Below, piece by piece: positions 19,201 through 22,435 of a stretch of 22,435 bases of DNA. Under the pieces are notes generated by a model. The model was not told the DNA's origin and ran no database searches. It was given only the letters and a program-made list of their open reading frames with translations. Source of the stretch: Spirogloea muscicola (lineage: Eukaryota > Streptophyta > Zygnematophyceae > Spirogloeales > Spirogloeaceae). The first letter of the stretch is position 1. The number at the start of each line of letters is the position of its first letter. The translations under genes and the position numbers were made by a program. The DNA lies in contig WELB01000017.1 of NCBI GenBank assembly GCA_009602725.1, positions 918,289 through 940,723 of the forward strand. The letters run 5' to 3'.

Positions 19201-21599
19201 TTAGCTTGAGGTTCAGAACTATTGGGTCCATCTTTCTAGTCATGAGGCTGTTGGAGCCAGCTTGCTTGATACTGCATACTTTAGGTGCATGTTGCCATTG
19301 ATTTCTTGCTTCATCCTTTCTGCACAGTCTGTCACACAATGAAACGTAAGTACAGAGATTGTCATGTACATGCATTAGGAGTTCCTCTTTTGGCTGGATA
19401 CAGACTGATGGCCTCTGATAGCCCGTGCACCGCATACTTCCTGCGGTTGGTTTGCAATTAGCGTCCGAAGGGCAGCCGACCCTTTAAGTATGCTCTCCCT
19501 GTGCTATCGCAGGACTCACGTGGTTGTGCTGGATGCGCCAGGCCACCGGGACTTTGTGCCGTCCATGATCTCGGGCGCATCACAGGCCGATGCAGCGCTG
19601 CTCGTCGTGGACGCTGCACCGGGTGCGCTGGAGGCCGGAATGGAGGGCCAGGCTGGTCACGCCACCGGCGGCAATGGCCAGACGCGCGAGCACGCCCAGC
19701 TGGCGCGTGCACTGGGCGTCGAGCAGCTCGCTGTGGTCGTCAACAAGATGGACACGGTGGGCTTCGCCGAGGCGGCTTTCAATGCCATCAAGGAGGCCCT
19801 CACGCCGTTCCTGCGTGCGTGTGGCTACAAGGACTCTGCCATCCTCTACATCCCAGTGAGCGCGCTCCAGGGCGAGAACCTGGTCGCTGCACCAACAACC
19901 AGCGCCCTGAGCTGGTGAGCCGATGTTTGACACTGTGCCACTCAACTCAATCTCAGAGCTGATCACAAGCAAAAGATGCCTTCGCTTCTCAATCTCCGTT
20001 GTGGGTGTTCTTGTATGGTTATTCTGTCTGTGGATTGCTTGTACATTTGCATCTATTGTTGCACTTCATTCACTCAGGATGTGCAGGATCTGCAGGCAGA
20101 GGCCAAGCACAGCTGCAAGTGACTTCGTTGGCTGCTGGTGAGTTGACAGGTGTGTGATTCAGAAGTGCAGGTACAAGGGCCCGACGCTCCTGGAGATTGT
20201 TGACCTCTTCACGCCGGCTGTACAGCACGTGGAGAAGCCACTGCGGATGACGATCTCGGAGCTGGTGAGGAGCCGCACACTGGGCCAGGCGGCCATTGGC
20301 GGGAAGATCGAGGCTGGTGCCGTGCAGCCAGGCAGCAAGGTGCTTGCTTGTTCAGCTTCATCCCAGCTAATGAGTCACCATTGTACTTAGCATTTGTACT
20401 TAGCAATTATACTCAGCAAGGACTTCTTTTCAAGCTTTGTAGGGCCTACAGATTGCTGTTGACCATGGCAAGTACGTAAACACTGCGACGCAGTTTTGCA
20501 AGCTGACAAGGGCGCCACTAGTGCAGGTTTTGCTGATGCCGATTGGGGAGCTGGCCACAGTCAAGGCCATCGAGCGTGGCGGCGCCGCTGTTCCAGTTGC
20601 CCGTGCTGGGGACAGCGTAGACCTCGGGCTGAACGGCGTGGATGCCGGCGCCCTCGCTGTTGGCGGCGTCCTCTGCAACCCCAAGTGGCCCGTCCCTCGG
20701 GCCGTCCGCTTTGAGGCCCGGATCCTCACGCTCGCGCTCACCATGCCCCTCCTCCGAGGCGCTCAAGTGCTCTCTACTTTCCCTCCAATTTCAATACAAG
20801 CTCTGACATCTTGAAATAATGTCATAGGCTGGCCATACGTTTTTTCTCCTGTGAGCAAACAATGATTGTGGATTTTGCAACTGCAATTTGTGTTTTTAGA
20901 ATGGCCGTCATCTTCATCTTAAGCTACATTGCTATTGCCTAAGATTGAAGAAGACTGTCAAACTCCAATATCTGTCAAATTGCAGAACATACATAGCCAC
21001 CTGGTTGGCTTGACCACCCTTGTCTTCGTATGCCCTCATACCCTTCGTGAAGCGAGAGTGGTTGCAGGTGACGATGCACGCACATTGCTTGAAGGAGCCG
21101 GCGCAAATTGCACAGCTCGTGGCGGTGCTGGACCCAAAGACTGGTCTTCCGATTCGCCAGCGGCCTCGGCACCTCACCACAAACCAGAGCTGCCTCATTG
21201 AGGTGCACCATGCATGGAGTCCAGTCACTCACTCAGTACAGAGTTTCAAACACTAATCACTAGCATGACCTGACTTTGCTGCACTCGTGGGGCAAGGGGA
21301 CCCATTCTTACAGATGCCAATGCTGCTGTTGCGAACTTGATGGAGTCTTTGAATACAGCGTTGCAGTCTCTATAAGCAATCACACTTCTTTGTGAGCAAC
21401 ATTTTCACTGAGTTCAACGTGACAGTCATTCCTTCTAACTGAAATCGGCACGGCTGAAACTGGCTGGCAGGTCGTTCCAGAGCGGCCTGTCTGTCTCGAG
21501 GCATACACAGACTTTCGAGCGCTCGGTCGGCTTGCCCTGCGCGACGGCGGCCGGACTCTGGCCGTTGGCATTGTGACAAAGATACTGCAATGTCAATGA
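16275..21599 (+). CDS. HBS1: HBS1 ribosome-rescue GTPase with RanBP2-type zinc finger
   Basis: HBS1 is the cytoplasmic EF1A/eRF3-family GTPase that partners Pelota/Dom34 to split stalled ribosomes in no-go and non-stop decay. Twelve exons keep phase throughout: 16275-16422, 16664-16906, 17266-17466, 17813-17878, 18189-18472, 18676-18786, 18953-19056, 19513-19914, 20171-20339, 20527-20766, 21068-21202, 21471-21599. Together they give 2232 nt (743 residues plus TGA). The start follows GCCGCC and encodes MPRKSYGK plus an Asp-rich region, as in plant HBS1. Domains are zinc finger (C72, C75, C86, C89), a disordered linker, GTPase (P-loop GHVDAGKST near 316-324, T374 in RGVT, DAPGH 393-397, NKMD 463-466, SAL 502-504), and two beta-barrel domains ending in [14 protein letters not shown]. 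All catalytic motifs, including the switch-II histidine, are intact. The exon 1 donor is slightly uncertain. Confidence 0.94.
16664..16906 (+). other. RanBP2-type zinc finger exon of HBS1
   Basis: The exon encodes [20 protein letters not shown], a W-x-C-x2-C-x10-C-x2-C zinc ribbon (cysteines at residues 72, 75, 86 and 89). Plant and animal HBS1 carry the same finger near the N-terminus. The exon begins and ends in phase 1, so skipping it would leave the frame intact. Confidence 0.9.
17266..17878 (+). other. HBS1 linker exons with SKI7-like motifs
   Basis: Exon 17266-17466 encodes an Ala/Ser-rich linker containing [14 protein letters not shown], similar to the short hydrophobic plus LP motif in plant HBS1 linkers. 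Exon 17813-17878 encodes [13 protein letters not shown], matching the conserved F-x-F-x-x-PSPD motif of HBS1/SKI7 proteins. In animals and plants this linker is used in SKI7-like splice forms that contact the exosome and SKI complex. Both exons are symmetric (phase 1 to phase 1). Confidence 0.72.
18676..19914 (+). other. GTPase domain of HBS1
   Basis: Exons 6-8 contain G1 [10 protein letters not shown]2 RGVT, G3 DAPGH, G4 NKMD and G5 SAL in order. [20 protein letters not shown] precedes G2, as in all HBS1, eRF3 and EF1A proteins. The block [20 protein letters not shown] retains the QTREH signature of switch-proximal EF1A-family sequence. Confidence 0.93.
20381..20419 (+). repeat. 13-bp minisatellite in HBS1 intron 9
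   Basis: Three tandem 13-bp units (TTGTACTTAGCAT, TTGTACTTAGCAA, TTATACTCAGCAA) lie in the intron between 20339 and 20527. It is likely length-variable and has no evident function. Confidence 0.85.
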
Positions 21600-22190
21600 T
21601 ATTTTCTGGGTTATGCTGCATGGATCCATTCACGCCAAGGTCGCCGCGACACGCAACACCGCTAGCCTTGGTGGCAGTGCAAGGGATGCGCTTGCCTGCC
21701 AGAAGGCAAGGCAAGCCAAGCTCAGCTGTCGTTGGCGCTGAACCGAGTGGACTCCATGCCATTAAAGAGTGGCATGGCAGCTCTGCTCTGCCCATGAAGC
21801 CACACACAGCACCGAGCTGCTGCAGTTTCTGCCGCAGCTGCGAGGTTAACATATGATGAAGCCTGATCACATGCACAAAAGCGCCAAACCAAACAGATTC
21901 TGGTGCCATCCAATGAGTGAGAATCCCAATGCAGTGGCAATAGCCAGTCTAACAGGAACTCCGTGCTCTGTTGCGCCTGCCGGCAGCAGCTTCAGTCGAG
22001 AGCGCGGCTGCACATGGCCAGTGGATGCTCACGACACGGAGCTGGTAATCACGCTGAACATGGCCTCGGCGTCGTCGACAGGCACAAGGACAGATCGGCG
22101 CTTCAGATGGCCGTGATGATGGCAATGGCGCAGCGGCGTCAGCGGCGACGACGGCGGCGGCGGCTACCGTTACGTCGACGGCGGCTACCA
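21600..22190. other. Convergent 3' flank between HBS1 and the minus-strand gene
   Basis: About 590 bases separate two convergent stop codons. No exon chain is recognisable on either strand; most is probably untranslated sequence of both genes. The right end (about 22120-22185) is rich in GGC/GAC triplets and yields artefactual Ala/Val frames. Confidence 0.6.
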
Positions 22191-22435
22191 TCACTTGCTC
22201 TTGGGCCAGACGCTGGCGCGCTCCTTATCGAGCTTGACGACGAGCGCGGCGGCCCCGAGCACGGCATAGGCCTGCACGGCGATCGTGGCGGTGTCGTGGT
22301 ACGCCACGAAGGCGCGCCCGGACCCCGCCTCGACCGCCAGCACGGCGGCGAGGCCCACCGCGGCGGCGGCGCCGTTGAGGCGCTCCGCGTACGGCGTGAG
22401 CCCCAGCGCCACAGGCACGCCGCCGGGCGCACGCG
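22191..22435 (-). CDS. Putative LHC-like (LIL) thylakoid protein, C-terminal end
   Basis: The minus-strand frame is open from the window edge to TGA (22191-22193), giving 80 residues of an incomplete protein. GLTPYAERLNGAAAAVGLAA, then VLAVEAGSG, resembles the first chlorophyll-binding helix of ELIP, SEP or one-helix proteins (typical core ERxNGRxAMxG, ending at E-x-x-T/S-G). A second hydrophobic stretch, TIAVQAYAVLGAAALVV, is followed by a charged end KLDKERASVWPKSK. Family members bind pigment or protect photosystems in the thylakoid membrane. The arginine after NG is alanine here, so pigment binding may be altered or the assignment wrong. The start and any transit peptide lie beyond the window. 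It is convergent with HBS1. Confidence 0.5.
   Translation of the reverse strand, partial: RAPGGVPVALGLTPYAERLNGAAAAVGLAAVLAVEAGSGRAFVAYHDTATIAVQAYAVLGAAALVVKLDKERASVWPKSK

Noticed and set aside
1-22435. Prokaryotic-style systems (operons, CRISPR, toxin-antitoxin, phage)
   Set aside because: All recognisable genes are intron-split eukaryotic housekeeping genes, and no spaced direct-repeat array or short overlapping gene cluster exists.

Overview
The window looks like nuclear DNA of a green alga (Chlorophyta, probably a trebouxiophyte-type genome). It has intron-dense genes with GT-AG introns of roughly 90-460 nt, GC-rich exons and less GC-rich introns. Its proteins resemble plant and algal orthologues, and a light-harvesting-like gene end sits at the right edge. 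No operons, ribosome binding sites, tRNA or rRNA genes or CRISPR arrays are visible. The exon models were built by hand from reading-frame continuity, splice-site dinucleotides, intron phase and recognisable protein motifs.

Layout. (1) 1-8875, plus strand: a 5'-truncated PRP40 gene (U1 snRNP-associated splicing factor). I place 26 exons giving 865 residues in one continuous frame: Ala/Pro-rich N-terminus, two WW domains, about six FF domains, and a very long Lys/Glu/Arg tail ending in an acidic peptide. (2) 8876-11881: about 3 kb without a recognisable gene. It holds a poly-G tract, a perfect 11-bp hairpin, two dispersed-repeat copies and a roughly 320-bp inverted repeat. (3) 11960-14023, plus strand: a borealin-like gene (chromosomal passenger complex), with a 19-N assembly gap just after its start and a partly uncertain middle. 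(4) 14024-16274: about 2.2 kb, mostly non-coding, with a second copy of a dispersed repeat and one possible unassigned minus-strand exon. (5) 16275-21599, plus strand: a complete 12-exon HBS1 gene (743 residues), the translational GTPase that works with Pelota/Dom34. It carries a RanBP2-type zinc finger and a linker with SKI7-like motifs. (6) 22191-22435, minus strand: the C-terminal end of a putative LHC-like thylakoid protein, convergent with HBS1.

The three well-supported genes are housekeeping functions (pre-mRNA splicing, chromosome segregation, ribosome rescue and mRNA surveillance) with no evident shared pathway, as is normal in a eukaryotic nuclear genome. I see no undescribed multi-gene system. 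The most interesting signals are structural: the inverted repeat beside borealin, direct repeats bracketing borealin, runs of symmetric phase-1 exons in the HBS1 linker that could permit SKI7-like splice forms, and matching intron positions in the two WW repeats of PRP40.
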